Assembly: GCA_009760885.1 (NCBI GenBank)
Contig: CM019707.1
Location: 36,387,234 to 36,451,233, forward strand
Reading direction: 5' to 3'
Source of the DNA: Achatina immaculata
Lineage: Eukaryota; Mollusca; Gastropoda; Stylommatophora; Achatinidae
Length of the DNA stretch: 64,000 bases
The notes below the pieces were generated by a model, which ran no database searches, was not told the DNA's origin, and was given only the letters and a program-made list of their open reading frames with translations. Both the position numbers and the translations under genes were made by a program. Of this stretch, positions 45,340 to 56,494 are shown piece after piece; position 1 is the stretch's first letter; each line of letters starts with the position of its first letter.

Positions 45340-45605
45340 CTAGGAAAGATAAAAAAGCCACCAGTAGAAAAGATAAAAAAGCCACCAGTATGAAAGATAA
45401 AAAAGCCACCAGTATGAAAGATAAAAAAGCTACCAGTAGGAAAGATAAAAAAAGCCACCAGTAGGAAAGATAAAAAGCCACCAGTAGGAAAGATAAAAAA
45501 GCCACCAATAGGAAAGATACATAAAAGCCACCAGTATGAAAGATTTTTAAAAAACCCTCAGTGGGAAAGATAAAAAAGCCATTAGTAGGAAAGATAAAAA
45601 AGCGA
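45340..45605 (+). repeat. 25-bp minisatellite, about 11 units
   Basis: Units of AAGATAAAAAAGCCACCAGT plus AGGA. Complement gives FFIFPTGG repeats. Confidence 0.92.
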
Positions 45606-45669
45606 CACATGGGTGCAATCATAAACCACGAGAAACTGAAACAAACGACAAGCTGCAGTTGTCTAGAGC

Positions 45670-45800
45670 TTTAACTTACTTAGGATGGGAGACGTGGGAC
45701 AGAGATCAAGAAAAGAATAGGAATGACAAGACACACATTCAGCATCAAGAAGGCCGTGCTGCTATCCAGGAATCTGCCCATTAAAACAACCCCCCCCCCA
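45670..45800 (+). mobile_element. LINE family I fragment
   Basis: Encodes EIKKRIGMTRHTFSIKKA and LLSRNLPIKT, closely related to 61720-61845. Followed by mixed C and A runs. Confidence 0.6.
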
Positions 45801-46599
45801 AAAAAAAACAAAAAAACCCGACATTTCTAAATTGCTAAACCTATTCTGTACTACGATAGCATAGTACCTTGTAAGTAGAATTATGAATATAATTATGAAT
45901 ATATTTTAATTATAACAGTTAACATCAAATAAGAACAGAAAGGTTAGGTAAGAAACTTGAGAGCAAGGTAGAAAATAAATTCCAACGACACTAGTAAGAG
46001 ACCATTACGACTGGACGCTGACAAAGGTAAACAGAAGTAACAGATGAATAGAAAAGGCAGACGCTATGACGCCGAGATAAGGAAATGCTAAAGAAAGACG
46101 CTCGGAAGTAAAATAGTCCACCAATAACAAGTGATGACACACAGTCGCGCACGAAGTCTAAGATTAAGTGGACAGTCATTTAATGGCCGACAGAACCCAA
46201 ACGCGTGAGAACAACTTGACCAGAGGCGAAAAACCTGGACAGTGGCGCTAGACGGATTTAAGAAAAGCCAAAAGTCTTGGTGGCGACAGATTGTCTGCGA
46301 ACTGGACACAACGAATGGAGAGATAGACTAGCGATCAGTAAACAAGTGCAGGTAGAACGTGCTACAGGCAAAGGGCTGGACATTTAACAACGCTAACCGG
46401 GACACATATAGAAACCAGTAAGAAATAGGGCTGGAGCAGAAATACCGATTGATCGGTCCATCAAGATGAAAAGACGGACAGCAGAGGATCAGAAGATTGG
46501 AGGATGCTAAAGAAGAGAATGCAAAGATCCAGAGGAGGTGCAGGAGAGGTACCACCATGACTCGGGAGCAGAACTAAAACTCCGACATCAAAATACTCA

Positions 46600-46800
46600 G
46601 AGGCTAAGATAACCAGGTACTCAGAGGCGAAGATAACCAGGTACTCAGAGGAGAAAATAACCAGATAGTCAGAGGCAAAGATAACCAGGTACTCAAAGGC
46701 AGAGATAACCAGGTACTCAGAGGAGAAGATACCCAGATACTCAGAGGCGAAGATAACCAAGTACTCAGAGGAGAAGATAACCAGGTACTCAGCGACGAAG
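46600..46800 (+). repeat. 24-bp minisatellite, about 8 units
   Basis: Units of AGGTACTCAGAGGCGAAGAT plus AACC, with GGAG/GGCG variants. 24 bases is a multiple of three, so the complement is open (LSSPLSTW repeats) without being a gene. Confidence 0.9.
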
Positions 46801-46923
46801 GTACTCCGACGCCACGAAACATGGACACTCAGACAGAGACTTGGATAAGTAAATCGAGACCATGAAAATTGTGCAGATAGAAATAGATAGAAGCGCACTT
46901 CGCGAAATAGACAGAGAGATGTA

Positions 46924-48247
46924 CAAGGTCCAACAATTAAGTAATGAGACTGATTTTATTATGGCCAAGACAAAAATGCCATCTATGAAGCAAAGCATGA
47001 AATCCAAAGAGGCACCTTCATCTATGATCTGGCAACTTTTCATCGCCGCCAGATAAGCAGACGACAAGTAAGCCGCCATTTTGTTGACCCAGTCAGAAGT
47101 GCATTGTTATGTAATCAGCATGGAGCAAAAAGCTAACATTAGATTCTGTTTAAAACTCGGAAAAAGTGCCACTGAGACAGTTGAATTGATGCGACAAGTT
47201 TATGGGGATAAATGTTTATCTTGTGAACAGATATTCAGGTGATATTCACGATTCAAAAGTGGCGTGGAAACGATTACAAATGCAACTAGACATGGACGCC
47301 CAATTTCTGATCGTAATGAGGAACTCACTGCAAAAGTCAGAGAACGGACGCAAGAAGATTGTTGTTTGACTGTGAGGATGATGGCAGATGAATTTGGTGT
47401 TAACCGAGAGACCATTCGTAAAATTTTAGTGGAAGATTTGGGCAAGAAAAAAGTTGCTTGCCGGTTTGTACCACATTCGTTGTCTGATGACCAAAAACAT
47501 CAGCGTGTTGAGTACGCAAAAGACATCATCAAAACGTGTCGCAGAAATAAACATTTCTTAAATTTGATTGCTGTAGAGGATGAAACATGGATTTTCTACT
47601 ATGATCCTGCAATTAAATGCCAAAGTGCTCAGTGGAAGTCATCATCATCACCAAAAGGCAAAAAAATTCGTCTTCAAAATCGAAAGTGAAGACAATGTTT
47701 GTGTGCTTCTACGACAGCAAAAAAGTTATTCACAAATAATTTATTCCGGAGGGACAGACAGTCACTGCCAAAGTTTATTTAAGTATTTTGGAACGCCTAT
47801 TGAAAAGGATCCTCCGAGCCCGACCCGAGTATTCAACACCTGGCAGTTTTTCCCTTCTTCATGATGATGCACCGGTTCACCGGGTGGTAGTTGTACAGGA
47901 ATTTGTTGCCCAAAAACAAGTGTGTGTTCTCAACCATCCACCCTATTCCCCAGATTTGTCTCCCTGCGATTATTTTCTATTCCCAAAATTAAAGTTACCA
48001 TTAAAAGGACGCTTCTCTGACGATACTGACGACATCCAAAGGGCCGTAACATCGAGTTAAAGGGCCATACCAACAGAAGAACTGCAGAGGCCGTTCCAGT
48101 GTTTATTATATCGTGCCATTCACTGTATCAATGCACAAGGGGGATTACTTTGAATAAAATTACAGGTTATATCTTCAACTGTTGTTTATTTTATTTTATT
48201 TTTTTAAATGTAATTAGTCCCATTACTTAATTGTCAGACCTTGCATA
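46924..48247 (+). mobile_element. mariner transposon 1, with terminal inverted repeats
   Basis: About 1.32 kb, the usual mariner size. The left end CAAGGTCCAACAATTAAG and the right end (complement CAAGGTCTGACAATTAAG) form inverted repeats of about 30 bases with few mismatches. TA precedes the left end (46922-46923) and lies two bases beyond the right end (48250-48251). It encloses a broken transposase on the plus strand. A related dispersed repeat at 22.9-23.6 kb lacks the element and supplies an approximate empty site. Confidence 0.92.
47120..48060 (+). pseudogene. mariner transposase, D,D34D type, inactivated
   Basis: Starts MEQKANIRFCLKLG at 47120. An in-frame TGA at about 47240 replaces a residue expected to be Trp before YSRFKSG, in the N-terminal DNA-binding region. 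The helix-turn-helix segment follows (MMADEFGVNRETIRKIL). The catalytic region gives D in VEDETW, then after a frameshift between 47690 and 47790, D in HDDAPVH and D in SPCDYF. There are 34 residues between the second and third Asp, which defines the mariner D,D34D signature. One premature stop and at least one frameshift mean no active enzyme, although the catalytic residues survive. The frame ends at 48060. Confidence 0.9.
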
Positions 48248-48671
48248 AGCAGATAGTCAAGCTGAGGTGACGAAACTACGAACTAGTTTGATACAGACTC
48301 TTAGGAGAGCTAGTGAATAAATGTCGATACAGTGAGTAGGGAACTGAAAGATCTAGACTTACATTTCGTAGACAGTTCATTTAACGAGGTCCAGGTAGAC
48401 CAGACTAATCTGCATATTAAGACTGAACTCGTTGATGGCTCCCGAGAGAGAGGACGAGATAAACAGCTCATAAATGCTCGTGTGATGCAGATTTATATGC
48501 ACATTAAGATTCCAAGTTCTTGCTGTTTATGATTTTCATACGAACTGACAGAAATTCAACGTACGTGTTAACGGAGGCAAACGTGTACATAAAATTTGTA
48601 TTTATCGTTCCTGCCAAATGGACTTGACAGTATGTGAACGTGTGTAAGACGTTTTCGACGTGAAGACTTTC

Positions 48672-49012
48672 TGTGCAACAGTACATTCATTCATTCATTT
48701 GCATGTCCCTTGCGGAACTTTGCCTCCCAAACAGCACTCCTGTAGGCCTCTCGGTTGTGAGCAAGATGGCCTGCTGCTGTTGCATCCATTTCCAGATCGT
48801 CAACGATGTCTTGCAGCCATCTTCGTCTTGGTCTTCCTCTTTTTCTTTTTCCCATTATGTATCCTTCCAATACGGTCTTCTCTAGATTATCATGACGTTT
48901 AATGTGTCCAAAATATTTCAGTTTTCTCTCTTTAATCCTCTTTACTAGCCAGCCTTCTTCAATATTAAGCTCTTGTAGTATAGATATATTTGTTCTTTGT
49001 GCAACAGTACAT
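48672..49012 (-). mobile_element. LINE family C 3' end with 15-bp target duplication
   Basis: TGTGCAACAGTACAT occurs at 48672-48686 and 48998-49012. The 311 bases between are the family C terminus on the minus strand, with its (ATGA)n tail (TCATTCATTCATT at 48687-48699) directly against the duplication. This defines the true 3' end of the family. Confidence 0.92.
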
Positions 49013-49019
49013 CAACATC

Positions 49020-49050
49020 AAATTTAATAATAAAAAAGGACAAAAATATT

Positions 49051-49085
<35 letters not shown>

Positions 49086-49690
49086 GAGAGAGAACTGTGG
49101 AGTGCACTCTGGCGACCCGGCTTGTAAGTAGCATGACCTGGCACTTGAACACAGAAGAAGAAGAAGCCATCGTTCTAGGATGCCTCCGTTGAAAGATTTC
49201 ACTTCGCGCCTGACCCAGCTATCATGATTCTCGTAAAATCGGCATTTACAGGACATACAGCAACATACAACAACAATAACAGCAGTAAACCAACAAAAAA
49301 AAACGGAACACCAACATGAACTTCGGTCAAGGACATCCAGGTGTGATTTCTTCTAAAAACTACACTGAACCTCCAGATCTGAAGGAATCCCCTGGTATTA
49401 TCCTATCTAGGCCAGTGACCTATTTTATTAATGTCGATCCACGCTTTTCATTGGCTGGTAAGATGTTTACGGAGATTTCTGGCACAGATGTTTCTCATAC
49501 GCTGAAACTGGGAACACGTGGGAATATGATTTCCGTGTGTTTTCTTTATGTGAGTGGATACGCCCATCGCTACCCAGCACAGAATAACATAGCCTGTGCT
49601 GGTAGGCTGAAAAAACAAATAAAGGCTAGAAGAAAGTATTTTGTTCAGTGTCTGAATACAGCATTTAAACTTATATGATTCGATAGTTTG
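49020..49690. other. Non-coding stretch
   Basis: (GA)n at 49052-49094, then a 120-codon plus-strand frame (49316-49678, MNFGQGHPGV start) with no recognised family or splice context. Not called as a gene. Confidence 0.4.
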
Positions 49691-49694
49691 GAGA

Positions 49695-50862
49695 CCTCTC
49701 TCTCTCTCTCCTCCCTCTCTCTCTCTCGCTCGCTCTGTATGTTGTGTTTGTCTGTGTCTCTTTGTTTATCTCTCTTACTGTGTCTCTTTTATGTCTCTGT
49801 GTCTCTGTCTCTCTTACTGTGTCTCTTTCTGTCTCAGTCTCTCTTACTGTGTCTCTTTCTGTCTCAGTCTCTCTTACTGTGTCTCTTTCTGTCTCAGTCT
49901 CTCTTATTTACTGTGTCTCTTTATGCATCAGTCTCTCTTACTGTGTCTCTTTCTGTCTCTGTCTCTCTTACTGTGTCTCTTTCTGTCTCTGTATCTCTTA
50001 CTGTGTCTCTTTCTGTCTCTCTGCCTCTCTTACTGTGTCTCTTTATGCATCAGTCTCTCTTACTGTGTCTCTTTCTGTCTCTGTCTCTCTGCCTCTCTTA
50101 CTGTGTCTCTTTTGTCTCTGTCTCTCTTACTGTGTCTCTTTCTGTCTCTGTCTCTCTTACTCTGTCTCTCTCATTGTTTCTCTTTCTGTTTCTGTGTCTC
50201 TGTCTCTCTTACTGTGTCTCTTTCCGTCTCTCTATCTCTCTTACTGTGTCTCTTTCTGTCGCTCTATCTCTCTTACTGTGTCTCTTTCTGCCTTTGTATC
50301 TCTCTTACTGTGTCTCTTTCTGTCTCTGTATCTCTCTTACTGTGTCTCTCTCTGTCTCTGTGTCTCTTTCTGCCTCTGTGTCTCTTACAGTGTCTCTTTC
50401 TCTTTCTGTGGCTCTGTCTCTCTTACTGTGGCTCTGTCTGTATCTCTCTGTCTCTATGTCTGTTTCTCTTTCTGTTTCTGTGACTCTGTCTGTATCTCTC
50501 TGTCTCTATGTCTGTTTCTCTTTCTGTTTCTGTGACTCTGTCTCTCTGTCTCTCTTACTGTATCTCTTTCTGTTTCTATGTGGCTCTGCGTATCTTTTTT
50601 CTCTGTCTCTTACTGTGTCTCTCTGTGTATCTCTCTCTGCTTGTCTCTTTCTTACTGTCTCTCTCTACCTCTCTCTCTGTCACTGTCTGTTTCTGTCTCT
50701 AATATTGTGCCTCTATCTTTCTATCTCTCTCTGTGTCTTTCTCTGTATTTCTCTCTCTCTCTCTCTCTTTCACTGTATCTCTGTATTTCTTTCAGTGTCT
50801 TTCTCTGTGTCTCTAGCTCTGTCTCTTTATGACTCTCTATCTCTCTCTGTCTCCCTCTACAA

Positions 50863-50925
<63 letters not shown>
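49695..50925 (+). repeat. 1.2-kb CTCTGTCTCTTACTGTGT array ending in (TA)n
   Basis: Irregular units of about 24-30 bases built on CTCTCTTACTGTGTCTCTTT and CTGTCTCTGT, then (CT)n and (TA)n at 50883-50922. Open in three frames only because TAA/TAG/TGA cannot arise in the units. Confidence 0.9.
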
Positions 50926-50928
<3 letters not shown>

Positions 50929-50929
50929 C

Positions 50930-51259
50930 TTGTTCCCTAAGCCACGGCCCCTGAGATTTAAACCCTCTCACCTTCCCCCAGATAATACCACACATGGAGA
51001 CTCAACCCAGTTTTCAAATGAACACTTAATATTCTAAAAACTCATTTTGCCTAACGTGCCCCATCATTAATTTTACATATTATTAACATTTTACAAATTA
51101 ATGAAAAAAATCACAAGAAAACCTATACATCATCATCATCTCATCATCATCATCATCACGATAGTTCATCATTGCCAGTAGTTATTAAAAAGCTGGGGAA
51201 AAGTATTTGAAAGATTGCTTGGACTCACTGAAGAGAAAAGTATGTTCACAATTTTTATC

Positions 51260-51309
<50 letters not shown>

Positions 51310-52320
51310 CATGTCAAACAGGCGTTGGTCGTCATAGATTCCCACAACCACCTGTCCTTTGCTCTTTCTACAAACTATGTTTTTGACCGTCCTCTATGCC
51401 ACTCTTTTAGTCCGTCAAGCATCTTGCTTCTTTGTCTTCCTCTTTCCCTTTTCCTTACAGTTTTCCTGTTGTCACTAGCTGTTATAGTTTGCCTCTTCTC
51501 AAAACATGTCCTGCAAACCTAGATTGCCGTGTTCTGAATTTTCCATAATCTCTCTCTCTTTTCTCCAGCCTCACGTAGAATCTTCTTTTTTTTTCTCTCG
51601 ATTTTTCGATTTAGAATGTAGAAATAATTTCTTTCTTTCTTTCTTTCTTTCTTTCAATCCCAGCTGCCCTACATTAGTAATAGCCACAGAATACACGTTA
51701 CAAGTGAATTAAAAAGAAGTTTGCGTTTGACCTTAACGATAGCGCTAAATGTACTCAGAGACCGGCATCCCCTGCACACGGAACATTCCCGTACGTGCTC
51801 CGCCTTCTATTCCAACACTCACTGAAGCGTAGGCCAGCTGATGGAGCCAGTCACACACACACACACACTGCTTGTGGCTAACACGCGCTAAACTACTTCT
51901 TCCGGGAAAACGAAAAACAAAACAAAAACGTCAATTTCTCTTCTTCTCTCCCAGTTCGACCATCCCCCTGATATGATTGTCGTCATTCAGCTAGATGTCT
52001 TCCTCCATACTCAGCCTATCCAAGGTGGCTCTTGCAGTCTCCTTCTTGACCATTCATAAGGTTCCCTGGATTGATGCAACGCTTGCCAGCTTGCCCGCTT
52101 CCTCGTTTGTCGTTGACTCCTGCATGACCCGAGCATTAGAACCACGTCAAACTGGATAATCGAGAGGCCTCTAGAAGCTGGGGTCACTCCCTGTGTAAGG
52201 AATGTCTCTCGATCCTCCATTAGCACTGTGACGAATAAAACTCACTGGATTATAAAAGTATTGACCGCTGCATTTACCCTTTCCATTGTATCAGTTCGTA
52301 TAAATAAAAAGTAACATTCC
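50930..52320. other. Non-coding stretch with simple repeats
   Basis: (CAT)n at 51130-51160, (CT)n of about 40 bases at 51263-51306, (TTTC)n at 51630-51655, (AC)n at 51853-51870. No gene supported. Confidence 0.45.
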
Positions 52321-52652
<332 letters not shown>

Positions 52653-52671
52653 ATGTATTATAAATTCAAAT

Positions 52672-53600
52672 CTATAATAACATCTAAGAACACCAAAACA
52701 AGAACCAGACTTAGGCTTTTCCGTACAAAGATAAAAACTGTCCTGCTATATGGTTCGGAGACATTGGTTATGACCAAGACACTACAACAGAGGATACAAA
52801 CATTCATGAACTACTGCTTGAGAAGGATTTTAAACATTAAATGACAGGACAAGATCAGGAACGAGAAGGTCTGGGTAAGGGCAGGACAAGAACCTATGAA
52901 CCCACAAATTATTCCTTCATTTGCATGTCCCCTGCAGAACTTTGCCTCCCTAACAGCTCTCCTGTAGGCCTCTTGGTTGTGAGCAAGATGGTCTGCAGCT
53001 GATGCATCCATTTGCAGATCATCAATGATGTTTTGGTCTTCCTCTCTTTCTTTTCCCCATTATGTACTCTTTCAAGATGGTCTTCTCTAAATTCACATGA
53101 CGTTTAATGTGTCCAAATTATTTACGTTTTCTTTGTTTAATCCTCTTTACTAGCCAGCCTTCTTCAATATTAAGTTTGTAGTATGGATATATTTGTTCTT
53201 TTTTGTGTCCATGATATCTGAAGAACTCTTCTGTAGCATTTATATTCAAAGGGATTTAAGTGTTTCTCAGATGTTTTGTTAAGTGTCCAGGTCTCACAGG
53301 CATATGTTGCCTACAAATCATGTCTAGGAAATGGAGGTGGATTGGCCACACACTGAGAAAACCCGACGCCAGCACAGCAAGACAGGCACTGCCATGGAAT
53401 CCTCAAGGAAGTAGAAAACGAGGAAGACCTAGACTTACTTGAAGAAGAGAAATTATGAAAGTGCTCAGAGACAAGGGATGCACACGGAAGGAAGCAGAGA
53501 GTAATTCCAAGAACAGGGATGACTAGAGAGCCTTTATCCGCTGCCTATGCTCTCAAGGTGGTGAAAGGCAATGATGATGATGATGATGATGATATAGATT
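52672..53600 (+). mobile_element. LINE family F, RT C-terminal region, interrupted
   Basis: Encodes KTRTRLRLFRTKIKTVLLYG, SETLVMTKTLQQRIQTFMNY and CLRRILNIK, then a stop, then QDKIRNEKVWVRAGQEPM. After the family C insertion it resumes with WRWIGHTLRKPDAS and WNPQGSRKRGRPRL. The 3' end is CAAGGTGGTGAAAGGCA followed by (ATG)n. Contains one copy of the unit that forms the 2.3-3.2 kb minisatellite. Confidence 0.85.
52904..53321 (-). mobile_element. LINE family C fragment inserted in LINE family F
   Basis: ACAAATTAT (52904-52912) and ACAAATCAT (53313-53321) flank a 400-base family C 3' fragment. Removing it restores a sequence that aligns with the uninterrupted family F copy at 3.2 kb (CTACAAATCATG). 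Confidence 0.88.
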
Positions 53601-53604
53601 TAAA

Positions 53605-54030
53605 TATATGTGTAAAAATAACACTCGGGTTTCACAGACCGTAAAGAATCTGCTCGGTTAGCTTAGTTCTCGTTCGCCAATTGAAATTCATCTCTTAATT
53701 ATTGCCCCTGTAACTTATTACCTCGTGTGTCGAACTTTTCACGGTTTTCTCCCCTGGTCTGGATGACCGAGTGCCGCAGAAGTAATGCAGGTACACAAAA
53801 AGCTGAATTACAAACGTAGACGCAGATCGTCCCCGTTTTCCGACATCTCGCTTTACGACTATTCGGATTTTTGCCAGCGTCAGTCCAGTGAATTCCTATT
53901 GTAAATTCCTTCTTGTTGTTGTTGTTGCTGTTGTTGTTGTTATTGTTGTTCCTCTTCTTCTTCTTCTTCTTCTTCTTCTTCCAGTGTGTCATGGCAGCTA
54001 TTTTTGTCAGTTCTTGATTAGAGGAAGGTG
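53605..54030. other. Non-coding stretch
   Basis: (GTT)n(CTT)n at 53911-53982, similar in composition to the 43.5 kb array. Otherwise nothing seen. Confidence 0.5.
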
Positions 54031-54034
54031 GGGG

Positions 54035-54585
54035 ATGTGTAATAGTACACTATATATGTTATGTAATAGTACACTATATATGTTGTGTAATAGTACACTA
54101 TATGTTTTGTAATAGTACACTATATATGTTGTGTATATGTTGTGTAATAGTATACTATGTATGATGTGTAATAGTACACTATATATGTTTTGTAATAGTA
54201 CACTATATATGTTTTGTAATAGTACACTATATATGTTATGTAATAGTACACTATATATGTTGTGTAACAGTACACTATATATGTTGTGTAATAGAACACT
54301 ATATATGTTGTGTATATGTTGTGTAATAGTATACTATGTATGATGTGTAATAGTACACTATAAATGTTTTGTAATAGTACACTATATATGTTATGTAATA
54401 GTACACTATATATGTTGTGTAATAGTACACTATATATGTTTTGTAATAGTACACTATATATGTTATGTAATAGTACACTATATATGTTGTGTAATAGTAC
54501 ACTATATATGTTGTGTAATAGTACACTATATATGTTATGTAATAGTACACTATATATGTTGTGTAATATTACACTATATATGAGA
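54035..54585 (+). repeat. 24-bp minisatellite, about 22 units
   Basis: Units of GTAATAGTACACTATATATG plus TTGT/TTTT. A larger block (GTGTATATGTTGTGTAATAG, TATACTATGTATGATG) occurs twice about 175 bases apart, showing a higher-order duplication. Open on both strands with an 8-codon period. Confidence 0.93.
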
Positions 54586-54779
54586 ATTATAATAAGAATT
54601 AGTAGTAACCAGCAGCAGACATTGTTCACTGCCTGTCACAGGCATACAGGCAGGTTCTTCTTTAGCTGGTGCCAGCGAGTTGGCCACATATCTCTTATTT
54701 GTTTATACGTATTTAAGACAAACGTGACATCCAAGATCATCCAACGACTGAACAGAATCAAGACACCATTGAACGGGTC

Positions 54780-55640
54780 CAAGCAGCACCACCACAGGGC
54801 TTAAGGGTCCAAGCAGCACCACCACAAGGCTTGAAGGTCTAAGCAGCACCACCACAAGGCTTGAAGGTCCAAGCAGCACCACCACCACAAGGCTTGAAGG
54901 TCCAAGCAGCACCACCACAGGACTTGAAGGTCCAAGCAGCACCACCACAAGGCTTGAAGGTCCAAGCAGCACCACCACAGGGCTTGAAGGTCCAAGCAGC
55001 ACCACCACAGGGCTTGAAGGTCCAAGCAGCACCACCACAACAGGGCTTGAAGGTCCAAGCAGCAGCACCACAAGGCTTGAAGGTCCAAGCAGCACCACCA
55101 CAGGGCTTGAAGGTCCAAGCAGCACCACCACAACAGGGCTTGAAGGTCCAAGCAGCACCACAACAGGGCTTGAAAGTCCAAGCAGCACCACAACAGGGCT
55201 TGAAGGTCCAAGCAGCACCACCACAACAGGGCTTGAAGGTCCAAGCAGCACCACCACAACAGGGCTTGAAGGTCCAAGCAGCACCACCACAAGGCTTGAA
55301 GGTCCAAGCAGCACCACCACAACAGGGCTTGAAGGCCCAAGCAGCAGCACCACAATAGGGCTTGAAGACCAAAGCAGCAGCTCCACCACAGGGCTTGAGG
55401 ACCAAAGCAGCACCACCACAGGGCTTGAGGACCAAAGCAGCACCACCACAGGGCTTGAGGGCACAAGCAGCACCACCACAGGGCATGAGGGCACAAGCAG
55501 CACCACCACAGGGCTTGAAGGCAAAAGCAGCACTACCACAGGGCATGAGGGCCCAAGCAGCACCACCACAGGGCATGAGGGCCCAAGCAGTACCACCACA
55601 GGGCATGAGGGCCCAAGCAGCACCACCACAGGGCATGAGG
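54780..55640 (+). repeat. 27-33-bp minisatellite, about 29 units, triplet-phased
   Basis: Units of GGCTTGAAGGTCCAAGCAGC plus ACCACCACA, varying by whole triplets (CAC or CAA). Three minus-strand frames and one plus-strand frame are open over 165-325 codons. One plus-strand TAG near 55358. Confidence 0.92.
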
Positions 55641-55789
55641 GCCGATTTTGACAGGAAAATTTCTCACTACCTAAACACATCCTCTCAATCTGTTGTGGGC
55701 CCCCCCAGTTGGATATCCCTGGATATAATTAAGAAAAACCAACCCGACGTGATGAGGATCCATTAAAATAGTGGAAAGAAATATCAAAC

Positions 55790-56135
55790 ATTGCTACCAG
55801 AACTGCAAAGGATCAGCCAAAGGACGTCTATGTACTCCAGCTGCCTCATTTCCCTCATAACGCCTCATAAATTCTCCATAATGAATCTCCGTGTATGCTA
55901 TCAAATGCCTTTTTAAACTGCTTCTCCCTTTTCGAAATCCTGCATGTTCTTCTCTCATTGCGGTATCTACTATAACTTTAAGCCTATTCAAAATGACCTT
56001 GCAAAATACTTTTGACACAACTGATACTAAGGTTACTTCTCTCCAACTGTTACAGTCGCTAAGGTTGCCTTTTTTATATTTTAACAATGATTCCTTTTTT
56101 CCATTTAGAATGGACCTTTTCTTCTTTCCAAATCT
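55790..56135 (-). mobile_element. LINE reverse transcriptase N-terminal fragment
   Basis: Minus strand encodes KKGNLSDCNSWREVTLVSVV, SKVFCKVILNRLK and REEHAGFRKGRSS. These are the fingers motifs of non-LTR reverse transcriptases (NWRG.TL, QAGFRKGRS). Frameshifted after that. Confidence 0.8.
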
Positions 56136-56149
56136 TATTAAACATGGAA

Positions 56150-56398
56150 GGGTACATAATGGGAGAATACATAATGGGAGGATACATAATGGAAGGGCAC
56201 TAAATGGGAAAAAGAAAGAGAGGAAGACCTAGGCGAAGACGGCTGCAGGATATCGTTGATAATCTGCAAATGGATGCACCAGCGGCAGGGAATCTTGTTT
56301 ACAACCGAGAGGCCTACAGAAGAGCTGTTAGGGAGGCAAAGCTCCGCAAGGGACATGCAAATGACTGGCTGACTGACGTAATAGACGCGCGTACATAA
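56150..56398 (+). mobile_element. LINE family C 3' end
   Basis: Opens with a short triplication of GGTACATAATGGGAGAATA-like sequence, then GKRKRGRPRRRRLQDIVDNL, DAPAAGNLVYNREAYRRAVR and EAKLRKGHAND, followed by GACTGGCTGACTGACG. Confidence 0.82.
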
Positions 56399-56494
56399 AG
56401 AAGTATAACTTGAAAACCGCTGGTCTCTTTTTTTTTTTTGCATGCTCCCGGAAAAAAGCTAAATCTAATACCTGGTAGCACAATGTACGAACAG

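Larger units (their letters stand above)
46000..48530 (+). repeat. Unclassified dispersed repeat (copy 2), split by mariner 1
   Basis: Parts 46000-46923 and 48248-48530 align in order with 22870-23585; the mariner at 46924-48247 lies between. Shared blocks include AAAAGTCTTGG, GAGCAGAAATACCGATTG, AATCGAGACCATGAAA and GACGAAACTACGAACTAG. Confidence 0.65.

Noticed and set aside
43495..45393. 632-codon open frame rich in Leu, Val and Ala, resembling a membrane protein
   Set aside because: It lies wholly on the GTT/GCT/CTT array, is mirrored by long frames in other phases, and ends in the next minisatellite. Triplet arrays without stop codons explain it.
49316..49678. 120-codon plus-strand frame as a gene
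   Set aside because: No recognisable family, no splice or promoter context; composition like surrounding spacer.
49688..51037. 449-codon Ser/Leu/Cys-rich frame
   Set aside because: CT-rich array; three frames are open together and no conserved sequence or splice context is present.
54703..55680. 325-codon minus-strand repeat protein
   Set aside because: Two other minus-strand frames are equally open over the same minisatellite. Kept only as a finding, not a gene.
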